A stretch of 64,000 nt of DNA, taken from the NCBI RefSeq assembly GCF_016863535.1, contig NZ_BOPB01000009.1, forward strand, positions 248,001 through 312,000. Direction: 5' to 3'. The stretch comes from Micromonospora lutea (GTDB taxonomy: Bacteria > Actinomycetota > Actinomycetes > Mycobacteriales > Micromonosporaceae). Positions 1 through 8,797 of the stretch are shown here, in pieces. Under the pieces are notes generated by a model that did no database searches, had not been told where the DNA came from, and saw only the letters and a list, made by a program, of their open reading frames with translations. The number at the start of each line of letters is the position of its first letter. Positions within the stretch are counted from its first letter, which is position 1. The position numbers and the translations under genes were made by a program.

Positions 1-294
1 GTCGACACCGCGTACGAGGTTAAAGAGGCCATCGCCGAAGTGCTGGCCAAGGGACGTCCGGCCCGGATCGAGCTCAACATGCGGCTGGTCACCTTCATCG
101 ACTCCGTCGGCATCAGCGCCATGGTCGCCGGCTTCCAGACCGCCGAGGTCAGCGGGGTGAAGCTGGTCGTCACCGAGCCGAGCCGGTTCGTGCACCGGCA
201 GCTCTGGGTGACCGGCCTGCTCGGCCTCTTCGGCGCGCCCGAGCCCTACTACGCCGGTGCCGCCACGGCACCCGAGGTGCTGCCCGGGGCCTGA
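1..294 (+). CDS. STAS-domain anti-sigma factor antagonist (5' truncated)
   Basis: The frame is open from base 1, so the true start lies upstream of the window; 97 residues remain. The segment FIDSVGISAMV is the phosphorylation-site loop of SpoIIAA/RsbV-like STAS proteins, with the Asp-Ser pair intact. Such proteins bind an anti-sigma kinase when unphosphorylated and so free a sigma factor. A short Gly/Ala/Pro tail follows the domain. It is convergent with surE, whose end lies 21 bases away. The family assignment is firm; the partner kinase and sigma factor cannot be told from here. Confidence 0.8.
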   Translation, partial: VDTAYEVKEAIAEVLAKGRPARIELNMRLVTFIDSVGISAMVAGFQTAEVSGVKLVVTEPSRFVHRQLWVTGLLGLFGAPEPYYAGAATAPEVLPGA

Positions 295-315
295 CCGTGG
301 CGACGTCTGGCCTGG

Positions 316-1179
316 TCAGTCCACGCCAAGGCCGGTCAGGTCCACGTCGCCGGTCAGGTCCACGTCGAGGCCGGTCAGGTCCACGTCGGTCGCCTCGGTG
401 ACCGCCCGGACGGCCGTCACCGAGGCGTAGCCCTCGGCCAGCAGCGCCAGGTCGGTGCCGGGCTGCACCGTCTGGCCCGGCTCCTCCAACGAGGTACGGA
501 CGAAGCCGTGCCCGGCTTCGGCGACCGTCATCTGCACCTGGCCGAAGGTGGCCAGGGCGGCGCGGCGCACCCCGCGCAGTCGACCGAGCGGCAGGTCCGG
601 CGAGTTGACGTTCAGCACGCTCTCCGTGGGCCCGGCGGTCAGCCGGGGCAGCAGATCCAGGGCGACCTGGGCGGCGGTGGCCCAGTTCCGTTCGGCGTCG
701 CGTACCCGGGCGGCGGCCGCCACCGCGGCGCCGCCGCTGACCGTGGTGGCCTCACCGACGGAGAGCACGTCCAGCGACACCGCCATTGCCCGGCAGCCGT
801 TCGCCGCAGCGGTGAAAGCGGCCCCCACGGTGCCGGAGTGCAGCACCGCGCGCCCCGCGTTGGCGCCCCGGTTGATCCCTGACAGCAGCACCGACGGCGG
901 CGGTCCGAAGGCACCGTGTACGGCGATGAGCGCGATGAAGCCGGGTGAGCCACCGACGCCGTACGCCGGCACCCCGTCGAGTTCCGGCAACGGGTGGTCG
1001 TGGACCACCACCTGTCCGTCCTGCTCCATGGCGCTCATCGCGGCGCTGGTGCCGCTCGCCTCCTCCAGCGGGGCGGCCACCACCACGTCCAGGCCACGGT
1101 CGACGGCCGCTCGGGCGAGCGCCTGGATGCCCGGTGCGGCGATCCCGTCGTCGTTGGTGATCAACACCCGTAGTGTCAT
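316..1179 (-). CDS. surE: 5'/3'-nucleotidase SurE
   Basis: The protein has 287 residues. It opens with the SurE signature ITNDDGI, whose two Asp residues bind the metal, and has the family's LSGINRGAN segment near residue 100. SurE removes phosphate from nucleoside monophosphates in the cytoplasm. The start ATG overlaps the stop of the upstream PfkB kinase gene (ATGA), so the two are translationally coupled. The C-terminus is odd: it ends in repeated VDLTG units encoded by a short DNA repeat, which makes it longer than the usual SurE of about 250 residues. The catalytic part looks intact. Confidence 0.93.
   Translation of the reverse strand: MTLRVLITNDDGIAAPGIQALARAAVDRGLDVVVAAPLEEASGTSAAMSAMEQDGQVVVHDHPLPELDGVPAYGVGGSPGFIALIAVHGAFGPPPSVLLSGINRGANAGRAVLHSGTVGAAFTAAANGCRAMAVSLDVLSVGEATTVSGGAAVAAAARVRDAERNWATAAQVALDLLPRLTAGPTESVLNVNSPDLPLGRLRGVRRAALATFGQVQMTVAEAGHGFVRTSLEEPGQTVQPGTDLALLAEGYASVTAVRAVTEATDVDLTGLDVDLTGDVDLTGLGVD
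330..387. repeat. Three copies of an 18-bp repeat in the 3' end of surE
   Basis: GCCGGTCAGGTCCACGTC occurs at about 331-348, 349-366 and 370-387, with two copies abutting and a three-base gap before the third. Read on the minus strand the units give repeated D-V-D-L-T-G residues at the SurE C-terminus. All unit lengths keep the frame. Slipped-strand expansion is the likely origin. Confidence 0.85.
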
Positions 1180-2156
1180 CGGCCACCCACCCGCTGCGCC
1201 AGTTCGTCCGGGGTGGTGCGCTCCTGAGGCCGGCTGCCCGCCGGTTCCAGCCGGACCCGGTCGACCAGGCCGTTGATCGAGTCAAATCGGCCGGTACCGA
1301 GACCGTGCCGGGTGACGTTCAGCGCGCCGGCCGCCGCGCCGGTACGGATCGCCGTGCGGACGTCGCCACCTCTGGCCACCACGGCGGCGACGCCGGCCGT
1401 CATCGAGTCACCCGCCCCGCGTGGGTCGGCCGCCTCCAGGCGTGGCATCAGCACCTCGAACACCTCGCCGTCGATCAGCGCCAACGCGGGCTGGTCGGCC
1501 CGGCTGACCACCACGTTCTCCGCGCCGGAGGCGTGCAGGTCGTACATCGCGCGGGTGAGCTGGTCCTCGTCGTCGCCGTCCGTCCGCCCGTCGGCGATCA
1601 GCTCCTCGTGGCTGATCTTGAGGAAGAAGACCCCGCTCTCCAGGACGGCGGTGAGGTGCTCGCCGCAGAGGTCCACCACCACCCGGCCGCCGTTGGCACC
1701 GAGATCGGCGGCGAAGCGCCGGTAGAGGTCGGCGGGGACCAGTGACGGATGGTTTGGCCCGCTCAACACGCTCACCGGCGCCCGCAGTCCCTCGCCGAGC
1801 GCGAGGTTGTACAACTCGTCGAGCTCGTGCCGGCTCAATGGCTGGCCAGTCACGTCGACCACCTCCCGCCGGGTGCCCTCGCGGCGGTCGTGCACGTACC
1901 CGCCGGTACCGCCGGAGTCGCGTGCCACCACCTTGAGGTCGACCCCCTCGCTGACCAGCAACGGCTCCAGTACCTGCCCGACCTCGCCGCCGAGCGCCGC
2001 GCAGAGCACCACGTCGACGCCGAGTGACCGCGCCATCCGCGCCTGCCAGACTCCCTGCCCACCCGGGTGCAGGTGCAGTTCCGGCACGTCGCTCGGCTGG
2101 TCGATGGTGACGGTCAGCAGCGGGGTGGGGGCGAAGATCATGACGTGGCCGCTCAT
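1176..2156 (-). CDS. PfkB-family carbohydrate kinase
   Basis: I chose the ATG at 2156 (protein MSGHVMIF...) because GGAG lies about 9 bases upstream and the residues before it in the open frame look non-coding. The 326-residue product has a hexokinase-like PfkB fold: an N-terminal GGQG motif typical of 1-phosphofructokinase/tagatose-6-phosphate kinase types, and the C-terminal DPRGAGDSMTAG motif with the catalytic Asp. The substrate is probably a phosphorylated sugar, but this is not shown. The gene is coupled to surE by a 4-base overlap, which may link sugar and nucleotide phosphate turnover. Confidence 0.85.
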   Translation of the reverse strand: MSGHVMIFAPTPLLTVTIDQPSDVPELHLHPGGQGVWQARMARSLGVDVVLCAALGGEVGQVLEPLLVSEGVDLKVVARDSGGTGGYVHDRREGTRREVVDVTGQPLSRHELDELYNLALGEGLRAPVSVLSGPNHPSLVPADLYRRFAADLGANGGRVVVDLCGEHLTAVLESGVFFLKISHEELIADGRTDGDDEDQLTRAMYDLHASGAENVVVSRADQPALALIDGEVFEVLMPRLEAADPRGAGDSMTAGVAAVVARGGDVRTAIRTGAAAGALNVTRHGLGTGRFDSINGLVDRVRLEPAGSRPQERTTPDELAQRVGGR

Positions 2157-2330
2157 GACCGGACTCCGCAGTCCGTACCGCCGTCGAGCCTGGTGAGTCG
2201 CTCGTTGCCTGCGATCATGGATGTTCCTCCCGTTAGCGGACAAACGCCGCTTCCTGGTACGACGGTAACCAAGGGGACGCGTCGGCGCGTCGAAGGCACG
2301 GTGCCCCACCAACGGACGGCGAAAACACGA

Positions 2331-2369
2331 CGCCGGGTGAACCGCCCGTGCAGAGCGGTTCACCCGGCG
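2331..2369 (-). terminator. Hairpin terminator after the M15-like gene
   Basis: Perfect 15-bp stem (arms 2331-2345 and 2355-2369) with a 9-base loop, starting 12 bases after the stop of the minus-strand gene that ends at 2381. There is no strong T-run, as is normal in high-GC actinomycetes. Confidence 0.75.
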
Positions 2370-2380
2370 CGACGAGGAAC

Positions 2381-3484
2381 TCAGTACACCGACAGGTGAA
2401 CGTGGTTGGTGTGGTCGCTGGACGGGTCACCCCGAGCGCCGCTGTACGACTTCCAGCCGCTGCTGGGCAGCCAGATCTGCCTGTACCAGATCACATAGAG
2501 CACGGCGAGCCGGTCGGCGTTGTTCACGAAGTACGCCGCCAGGTTGTTGCCGTAGGTCCGGTCGCCGCCGGTCGCGTCTCCACCGAAGCCGTTCTTCTGG
2601 GCTGCGAAGTCACAGGCCCGGCCCTTCGGGTGCTCGCCGGAGCCGCCGGAGCGGAAGCAGGAGACGTATCGGGTGAAACCCGCCGACTTGGCCTGCTTCA
2701 GCGCGTGCAGGGTGCGTGGCGTGATGCAGCCGTTGGCCGGGGTGGGGTCGTTGACGCTGCACGACTCGGCGGGCCACGACCCGTCGGAGTTGCGGGGGGC
2801 GGGCTTGGCGGTGGGGCTGGACCCGCCGCTGCGCGACGGTGACCGGGCGGCCCGCTCGGCGGCCTCGGCCCGCTCGGCCGCCTTGTCCCGTTCGACGGCC
2901 ACGGTCAACGCCCGCTCGGCCTGGTCCTTGCGCTTGGCCATCACGGCCACCTGCTTGCGCTGTTCCCGGATCTCCACATCCAGGGCCTGCTTGGTGGCGC
3001 TGACCTCGTCCCGGGCGATCTGGAGCTGGCGCAGCGCGCGGTCGGAGTTGGCGGCGACCGCGTCCAGTGCCGCCGCCCGGTCCATGAAACCGCTCGGCGA
3101 TCCGCTGTTGAGCAGTGCCGACGCGGCACCCAGCCGCCCCGTGCGGTACGCCTGCGCAGCGATCTCGGCGACCTTGGTGCCACGCTCGGTGACCTGGACC
3201 TCGGTCGTCTTGAGCTGCTCGGCGAGCTGCTTCTGACGCTTGACCGAGCGGTCGAGCGCGGTCTTGGCGTCGAGGTAACCCTTGCTGGCGGCCTCCAGCT
3301 GGTTCCGGAGTGCCGGAGTGCCGCCCTCGTCGTCCACCTCGTCCGGGGCCGCCGCCCGTACCGGCTGCGGTGCCGCGGTGGCCGGGGTGAAGGGGGCCAG
3401 CGCAGCGCCGAGGGTGAGGGCGAGCGCGGCGGCGATCAGGGCCGCCGTACGGGCGGCCGGTCTTACCGTTGCCACTGCTGGCAT
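2381..3484 (-). CDS. Secreted coiled-coil protein with C-terminal M15-like peptidase fold
   Basis: The 367 residues begin with a signal peptide (hydrophobic residues about 11-38, Ala-x-Ala end). Residues about 45-210 are a Glu/Lys/Arg/Ala-rich coiled coil, followed by a Ser/Pro linker and a C-terminal domain. That domain has H-P-K-G-R-A-C-D, matching the HxxGxAxD zinc motif of D-Ala-D-Ala carboxypeptidase-like M15 enzymes, and ends in NHVHLS, the second His motif. It probably acts on peptidoglycan outside the cell, although the fold is also found in non-catalytic proteins. GGAAGGA lies about 7 bases before the ATG. A cyclic di-AMP riboswitch precedes it, as is known for wall-remodelling genes in actinobacteria. 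Confidence 0.85.
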   Translation of the reverse strand: MPAVATVRPAARTAALIAAALALTLGAALAPFTPATAAPQPVRAAAPDEVDDEGGTPALRNQLEAASKGYLDAKTALDRSVKRQKQLAEQLKTTEVQVTERGTKVAEIAAQAYRTGRLGAASALLNSGSPSGFMDRAAALDAVAANSDRALRQLQIARDEVSATKQALDVEIREQRKQVAVMAKRKDQAERALTVAVERDKAAERAEAAERAARSPSRSGGSSPTAKPAPRNSDGSWPAESCSVNDPTPANGCITPRTLHALKQAKSAGFTRYVSCFRSGGSGEHPKGRACDFAAQKNGFGGDATGGDRTYGNNLAAYFVNNADRLAVLYVIWYRQIWLPSSGWKSYSGARGDPSSDHTNHVHLSVY

Positions 3485-3499
3485 GCATACGTCCTTCCG

Positions 3500-3625
3500 T
3501 CAGCCGCCGACCGGGTTAGCTGACGGGTTCGGGACGGAAGATCCCTACCGCTGACGCGGATACACCCCAGGAACATGGTTCCCCGGTTCGCCCTGGCGGG
3601 CGATTAGGCGGCGGCCGCCGCCGGC
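3500..3625 (-). promoter_or_regulatory. Cyclic di-AMP riboswitch (ydaO/yuaA type)
   Basis: On the minus strand the leader contains the conserved blocks of this riboswitch in order: CGAACCGGGGAACC, then GGGGTG..ATCC, then AGGGAT, and finally CCCGAACCCGTCAGCTAACC before a closing GGCGGC that can pair with GCCGCC at the 5' side. It ends about 15 bases before the ATG at 3484. In actinobacteria this riboswitch commonly controls cell-wall hydrolase genes (for example rpfA) and turns expression off when cyclic di-AMP is high. The exact ends are my estimate. Confidence 0.9.
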
Positions 3626-3768
3626 ACCGGTGGGTGCCGCCTGGCGGAGGCCGGGTCCGAGCCTACCGGTGCCCCTGGGACCGGTGCAGCTGCTGTTACT
3701 CCTGGTGTTCAGTTGTTGACTAGTAGAACAGACAAAAACGGACATCAGGTGAATTTAGGGATTGTTCG

Positions 3769-4686
3769 TCACCACCGCACCGCCCCGCAATTCCCAGGAT
3801 CTGATCGCGGCTCGATCTGGAGGGTCGCGTGCTCGATCTGGAAGTCCTCATGCAGCGCCGTGCGGGCCGCTGCCAGCACGGCGCCGACGTCGGCACCGTG
3901 GGTGATGGTCAGGTGTGCGGAGGCGACCTCCATCCCGGAGGTCAACGTCCAGACGTGCAGGTCGTGTACGCCGGCGACCCCGGGCACCGTGGCCAGCCGG
4001 TCGTGCACCGCGGTGACCTGAAGGTGTTCCGGTGCGGCCTGGACCAGGATGCGCACCGCCGCCCGCCCCAGACGCCACGTGCGGGGCAGGATGAACCCGG
4101 CGATCGCGACCGCCACCAGCGGATCGGCCCACCACCAGCCGGTTGCGGCGATCAGCAGGGCGGCCGCGATCACGCCCAACGAGCCGAGCAGGTCGCCCAG
4201 CACCTCCAGGTAGGCCCCGCGCAGGTTGATGCTCTCCCGCGCCCCCGGGCGCAGGAGGGCGAAGGCGGTGATGTTGGCGAGCAGGCCGAGGGTCGCCACC
4301 ACCAGTACCGGGCCAGTGAGCACCTCGGGCGGATCGTCGAACCGGCGGGCCGCCTCGACCAGCACGTACACCGCGACGCCGCAGAGCAGCACGGCATTGG
4401 CCAGGGCCGCGAGCACCTCCAGCCGGTAGAGCCCGAACGTGCGTTGCGGATCTGTGTTGGCCCGACGGGTGGCGGCGACGGCCGCGAGGGCCATCCCGAT
4501 GCCCAGCACGTCGGTGAACATGTGTCCGGCGTCGGAGAGCAGGGCCAACGAACCGGTCCGCAGAGCGGTCACTGCCTCGATCACCATCAGCGTGCTGAGC
4601 AGGGCGAACGCTGCCCACAGCCGGCCGGAGTGGCGGTGTGCGGCGTTCGAGACCGCAGCGTGGTGGTGGTCATGGCCGGAGCCCAC
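3769..4686 (-). CDS. Cation diffusion facilitator (CDF) family metal exporter
   Basis: The 305-residue protein starts with a His-rich tail (GHDHHH, HRH), then has six predicted membrane helices and a cytoplasmic C-terminal domain. The segment LLSDAGHMFTD is the CDF metal-site motif of helix II (HxxxD) and a matching site lies in helix V near WWWADPLVA. Such CzcD/ZitB-like antiporters expel Zn2+ and sometimes Cd2+ or Co2+. Translation starts at GTG with AAGG upstream. It lies 89 bases after helD on the same strand but need not share its transcript. Metal specificity is inferred. Confidence 0.9.
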   Translation of the reverse strand: MGSGHDHHHAAVSNAAHRHSGRLWAAFALLSTLMVIEAVTALRTGSLALLSDAGHMFTDVLGIGMALAAVAATRRANTDPQRTFGLYRLEVLAALANAVLLCGVAVYVLVEAARRFDDPPEVLTGPVLVVATLGLLANITAFALLRPGARESINLRGAYLEVLGDLLGSLGVIAAALLIAATGWWWADPLVAVAIAGFILPRTWRLGRAAVRILVQAAPEHLQVTAVHDRLATVPGVAGVHDLHVWTLTSGMEVASAHLTITHGADVGAVLAAARTALHEDFQIEHATLQIEPRSDPGNCGAVRW

Positions 4687-4775
4687 CCAGACACCTTGCG
4701 TCGTCTGTCAGGCCGGAGACGTATCTATGCCAACATCGCTATGTGTGCAATCGTCGGTGGGTTCGGCGCTCGATC

Positions 4776-6890
4776 TCAGCCGATCGGATCGAGAGTGGTC
4801 AACCGCTGGGTGGCCCGGGACAGTGCGACGTAGAGGGTACGGACGCCGGAGCCCGGCTCCGCCCGGATCTCGCTCGGGGCGACCAGCACCACACCGTCGT
4901 ACTCCATGCCCTTGGCCTCCAGGCTGGTCACCACCTGCAGCCGCTCCCCGCCGACCGCCCCCAGCCACGCCGCGACCTGATCCCGCCGTGGCACCGGGGT
5001 GATCACGCCGACGGTCCCCTCGACCTCGCCGAGCAGGGCGCTGGCGGCCGTGACGACAGTGGTCTCCAACTCCGACATCGGCACCACGAGCTGGACCGGA
5101 TCGATCCCGGTGGAACGGACCGCGGTGGGCAAGGCGAGATCCGGGTAGGCCCGCCGGATCTCGGCCGCCGCCACCGCGAAGATCTCCGCCGAGTTGCGGT
5201 AGTTCGTGGTCAAGGTGAACCGGTGCCGCCGACGGCGACCCAGCGCCTGGTCGCGGGCCCGAGCCAGTTCCTCCGGATCCCCCGTCCACGCGGTCTGTGC
5301 CGGGTCACCCACCACCGTCCAGGACGCCAGCCGCCCGCGCCGGCCCACCATCCGCCACTGCATCGGTGAGACATCCTGGGACTCGTCGACCACCAGGTGG
5401 GCGTAGTCGCGGTAGTCCTCCGGACGTTCCCGGGCAGCCTGTCGGGCGGCCCGCTGCCGCTCGCCGAAGGTGCTCAGCTCACGCACCCCGCCGGCCAACT
5501 GGAACGGGTCCCGCTTCCGCCGGGCGGGGCGCATCGGCTTGCCGAGCAGTGCGTCCAACTCGTCCAGCAGCGCGACGTCGGCGACGGACAGACCCTCCGT
5601 GGCCAGCCCCTGGTACGCCGTACCGAGCAGCCGGATCTCGGCACCGGAGAGGATGCCCCCGCCGTACCGGCGTAGCCGCTGCGGATCGGCCAGCCAGGCG
5701 AGCACGTGACGCGGGTGCAGCCGTGGCCACCACGCCTTCAGGAAGTCGCGGAAGTCCGTCCGGTCGATCAGCTCGTCCTCGAAGACGCGCTGCTCGGGCA
5801 GCCCGGTGATGCCGAGTCGGCGGACCTGTGACCAGAGGGCGGCGAGCACGCCGTCGAAGCCGGCCCGACGCACCTCGTTGCGGCGGGCGCCGCGGGGCAG
5901 GGCACGATTGCGGATGGCATCCAGCTCGGCCCGCTCCAGCCGCAGCAACGTGCCCCGGTACAGCAGACGCAGCTCGGTGGGGGAGTCGGGCACCGAGTCC
6001 CGGGCCGCCCGCTCCAGCACCCGACGCATCCGCAGGGAACCCTTGACCGCGGCGACCTCGGGCGGGTCGGTACGGGTGGCTACCACTCCGGGGAACAGGC
6101 TGCCCAGCGAGTGCAGGGTGGCGGTGTCCTCGCCCAGCGACGGCAGCACCGAGGCGATGTACTCGACGAAGACCGAGGAGGGGCCGATCACCAGGATGCC
6201 GCCTCCGGCGTACCGGCTGCGGTCGGCGTAGAGCAGGTACGCCGCGCGGTGCAGTGCCACCGCCGTCTTGCCGGTGCCCGGACCTCCGGATACGAGGGTC
6301 ACCCCCGAGCTGGGGGAGCGGATCGCCTCGTCCTGCTCGCGCTGGATGGTGGCCACGATGTCCCGCATGCCGCGACCGGTGGTGCGGGACAGGGTGGCCA
6401 GCAGCGCACCGTCGCCGACCACCGGCATGTCCGGTGGGGCGGCGTCCGGGTCCAGCAGATCATCCTCGATCCGGACGACCCGCTCACCGCTCGACTGGAT
6501 CGTCCGACGCCGGACGACACCGAGCGGCTCGGCCGGGGTCGCCTGGTAGAACGCGGCAGCGGCCGGGGCCCGCCAGTCCACCACCAGCGTGTTGGCGTCC
6601 TCGTCGCGGATACCGAGTCGCCCGACATAGAGGGTCTGCCCGTCCCGCAGATCGAGCCGGCCGAAGACCAGCCCCTCGTACTCGGCGTCGAGCAGGTGGC
6701 GTCGCTGCGCGGCGTGGAAGACCATCGCGTCCCGTTCGACCAGCGCACCGAAGTTGCCGACCCGGGCGAGTCGGTAGCCATCCCGTTCCGCGCGCACCGC
6801 CGATCGACGTAGCTCGGCCAGTCGTGCGTACACCCGGTCGAGATGCCGTTGCTCGGCGGCGATCTCCTGATCCAGGGTGCTCTGATCCAC
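4776..6890 (-). CDS. helD: HelD-like RNA polymerase recycling motor (UvrD/Rep-type ATPase)
   Basis: The 704-residue protein has the HelD layout. An N-terminal helical hairpin (about 1-50, MDQSTLDQEIAAEQRHL) is the part that enters the RNA polymerase channel. A superfamily 1 ATPase follows, with Walker A GGPGTGKT at residues 202-209, a Walker B DESQD motif, TNYRNS, and the final TLYVALSRATQRL. HelD proteins release stalled RNA polymerase from DNA and in actinobacteria can contribute to rifampicin tolerance. The GTG start has AGGAGAA 6 bases upstream. The overall length fits class II actinobacterial HelD. Confidence 0.9.
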   Translation of the reverse strand: MDQSTLDQEIAAEQRHLDRVYARLAELRRSAVRAERDGYRLARVGNFGALVERDAMVFHAAQRRHLLDAEYEGLVFGRLDLRDGQTLYVGRLGIRDEDANTLVVDWRAPAAAAFYQATPAEPLGVVRRRTIQSSGERVVRIEDDLLDPDAAPPDMPVVGDGALLATLSRTTGRGMRDIVATIQREQDEAIRSPSSGVTLVSGGPGTGKTAVALHRAAYLLYADRSRYAGGGILVIGPSSVFVEYIASVLPSLGEDTATLHSLGSLFPGVVATRTDPPEVAAVKGSLRMRRVLERAARDSVPDSPTELRLLYRGTLLRLERAELDAIRNRALPRGARRNEVRRAGFDGVLAALWSQVRRLGITGLPEQRVFEDELIDRTDFRDFLKAWWPRLHPRHVLAWLADPQRLRRYGGGILSGAEIRLLGTAYQGLATEGLSVADVALLDELDALLGKPMRPARRKRDPFQLAGGVRELSTFGERQRAARQAARERPEDYRDYAHLVVDESQDVSPMQWRMVGRRGRLASWTVVGDPAQTAWTGDPEELARARDQALGRRRRHRFTLTTNYRNSAEIFAVAAAEIRRAYPDLALPTAVRSTGIDPVQLVVPMSELETTVVTAASALLGEVEGTVGVITPVPRRDQVAAWLGAVGGERLQVVTSLEAKGMEYDGVVLVAPSEIRAEPGSGVRTLYVALSRATQRLTTLDPIG

Positions 6891-6978
6891 CGCTCGTTCT
6901 CCTCGTGACGCCGCCCGGCCAACCGCACGAGATTACGCCCCACGCCCGAGAGCCAGTCCGCCGGATCTTCGCGGGAGG

Positions 6979-7902
6979 TCAGCCGGGGACGCGTCGCCGA
7001 GCCGGGAGGGCGGCCAGGACCCGGCGCAACACGCCCGCCAGGGCGGCGTTGACCTCCTCCGGCCGCTCCATCATCAGCATGTGCCCGGCACCCGGGCAGA
7101 CGGTCAACTCGGTGGCTGGAAGGGCGGCGGCGATCGACTCCGCACAGGGCGGCGGGGTGAGCCGGTCCCGGTCGCCGACCAGCGCCGCCGCCGGTAGGTG
7201 AGCCAGCGCGGAGAGCGTGGCCAGCCGGTGCTGGGTGCCGATCGAGGCCCGGAACCCGCCGATCGACCGCAACGAGGCACGGGCCACCGCCGAGGTGACC
7301 AGCCGAATGTCCGTGGGGTCGCAACGGTCCCCGAAGAGCATCCAACGGATGCTCGGACGTAGCGCGCGCAGCAGGGCCCGGGGCGGTCGCCAGGCGCCAC
7401 AGCGGGCGAGAACCCCGGCTCCGGTGGTCTCGGCCAGCCGGATGATCCGGGCGATCCGGGGAGACAGGCCGTAGACGGTGTGGGTGTGCCCCTCGGCGGT
7501 GGTGGAGACGAAGACCAGACCGGCGATGCGGTGCGAGAAGTGTTCCGGGTGGCGGTGCGCGTACTCCATGATCGTCATGCCGCCCATCGAGTGGCCGACC
7601 AGCACCACCGGTCCGGTCGGAGCCACCGTGTCCAGCACCTCGGCCAGGTCGTCACCCAGTTGGGCCAGGGTGGCCGTGGGCAGGGCCATACAGCTGGACC
7701 GGCCGTGCCCTCGCGCGTCGTAGGTGAGCACCCGGACCGAGCCGAAGGTCTCCTGGATGGCGGCCAGTTGACGGTGCCAGCTGCGCCCGTCCAGGGTCCA
7801 GCCGTGCAGCAGCACGACCGTCACCTCGGCGTCGATCGGGCCGACGGTCTCCACGTGCAGGCGTACGTCGTCACCCAGCCGTACCTCAGTCGGCTCCGGC
7901 AT
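6979..7902 (-). CDS. Alpha/beta hydrolase
   Basis: I chose the ATG at 7902 (MPEPTEV) because GGGGAGG stands right before it, while the earlier GTG has no such site; this gives 307 residues. The fold motifs are present: HGWTLDGRSW oxyanion region, nucleophile elbow GHSMGG, the acid near GDRDRL, and the catalytic His in GAGHMLM. The substrate is unknown; lipid or xenobiotic esters are possible. It lies 88 bases from helD on the same strand. Confidence 0.85.
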   Translation of the reverse strand: MPEPTEVRLGDDVRLHVETVGPIDAEVTVVLLHGWTLDGRSWHRQLAAIQETFGSVRVLTYDARGHGRSSCMALPTATLAQLGDDLAEVLDTVAPTGPVVLVGHSMGGMTIMEYAHRHPEHFSHRIAGLVFVSTTAEGHTHTVYGLSPRIARIIRLAETTGAGVLARCGAWRPPRALLRALRPSIRWMLFGDRCDPTDIRLVTSAVARASLRSIGGFRASIGTQHRLATLSALAHLPAAALVGDRDRLTPPPCAESIAAALPATELTVCPGAGHMLMMERPEEVNAALAGVLRRVLAALPARRRVPG

Positions 7903-7933
7903 CGCCACCTCCCCAGGCCGCACGGATGCGTAA

Positions 7934-7951
7934 CACCGGGAATACCCGGTG
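7934..7951. promoter_or_regulatory. Short palindrome between the hydrolase and carbonic anhydrase genes
   Basis: CACCGGG-AATA-CCCGGTG is a perfect 7-bp inverted repeat in the divergent promoter region, and GTAACACCGG recurs just after it. It could be an operator; nothing identifies the regulator. Confidence 0.3.
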
Positions 7952-8051
7952 GTAACACCGGCTACCCGTCATGACAACACGCGAACCGGGGTGTTGAGAA
8001 GATCTCGTCGATCGGCCTCCGCCGGGGCGACGGCGCGGCCAGGCTGAAAAG

Positions 8052-8714
8052 GTGGCATCCACGGATGGCGTACCCGCCAGCGCCGCGCTCGCCGGCCAGG
8101 CGCGCGGGGGCACCCCGCGCGCGGCCCTGACCGAACTGCTCGCCGGCAACCGGCGTTTCGTCAGCGGGCAGCCGATGCACGGCCACGACGTGAGCGCGGC
8201 GGCCGCGACCGCCTCCGGCGACCAGCAGCCGTACGCCGTGGTGCTGGGCTGCATCGATTCGCGGGTGCCGTTGGAGGCGATCTTCGATCAGACGTTCGGC
8301 TCGATCTGCGTGATCCGTACCGGGGCGCACGTGCTGGACCGGGCGGTGCTGGGCTCGATCGAGTACGTGGTCGAGGTGCTGGGTGTGCCGCTCGTGATGG
8401 TGCTGGGTCACGAGCGGTGCGGGGCGGTGCGGGCGACGGTCGACTCGCTCCGGGCCGACCGGCGTCCGCAGGGCGCGCTGGCCCATCTGGTCGACCGGAT
8501 CGCGCCGGCGGTCGTCGAGGTGGGGGTGGACGATCCGCAGGTGCTGCCGGTGGCGGTCCGCCGGCACGTGGCCCGCACCGTGACCGCGCTGCGTGCCGAC
8601 CCGCGACTGGCGCCGCAGGTCGCCGCCGGCCGGGTCGCAGTCGCCGGAGCCCTCTACGACCTGGTCAGCGGCGAGGTCGCCCTGCTCGACCCGCCGGAAA
8701 CGGGAATCGCGTGA
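8052..8714 (+). CDS. Beta-carbonic anhydrase
   Basis: The 220 residues show the beta-class zinc site: CIDSRVP (Cys and the Asp-Arg dyad) followed about 55 residues later by GHERCGAV (His and Cys). It hydrates CO2 to bicarbonate in the cytoplasm, which would feed acetyl-CoA carboxylase and other carboxylations. The GTG start has only a weak purine stretch (GAAAAG) upstream. The gene is followed by a strong hairpin shared with the convergent gene. Confidence 0.92.
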   Translation: MASTDGVPASAALAGQARGGTPRAALTELLAGNRRFVSGQPMHGHDVSAAAATASGDQQPYAVVLGCIDSRVPLEAIFDQTFGSICVIRTGAHVLDRAVLGSIEYVVEVLGVPLVMVLGHERCGAVRATVDSLRADRRPQGALAHLVDRIAPAVVEVGVDDPQVLPVAVRRHVARTVTALRADPRLAPQVAAGRVAVAGALYDLVSGEVALLDPPETGIA

Positions 8715-8727
8715 AGCCGGAAACAGC

Positions 8728-8760
8728 GAACGCCCGCCGGGTGCGACCCGACGGGCGTTC
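8728..8760. terminator. Bidirectional hairpin terminator
   Basis: Arms 8728-8742 and 8746-8760 pair over 15 bp with one mismatch around a 3-base loop. It stands between the convergent carbonic anhydrase gene and the gene at 8798-9127. Confidence 0.8.
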
Positions 8761-8797
8761 ACAGGTGGTACGGAGAGAGCGTGCTGCCCTCGACCGA

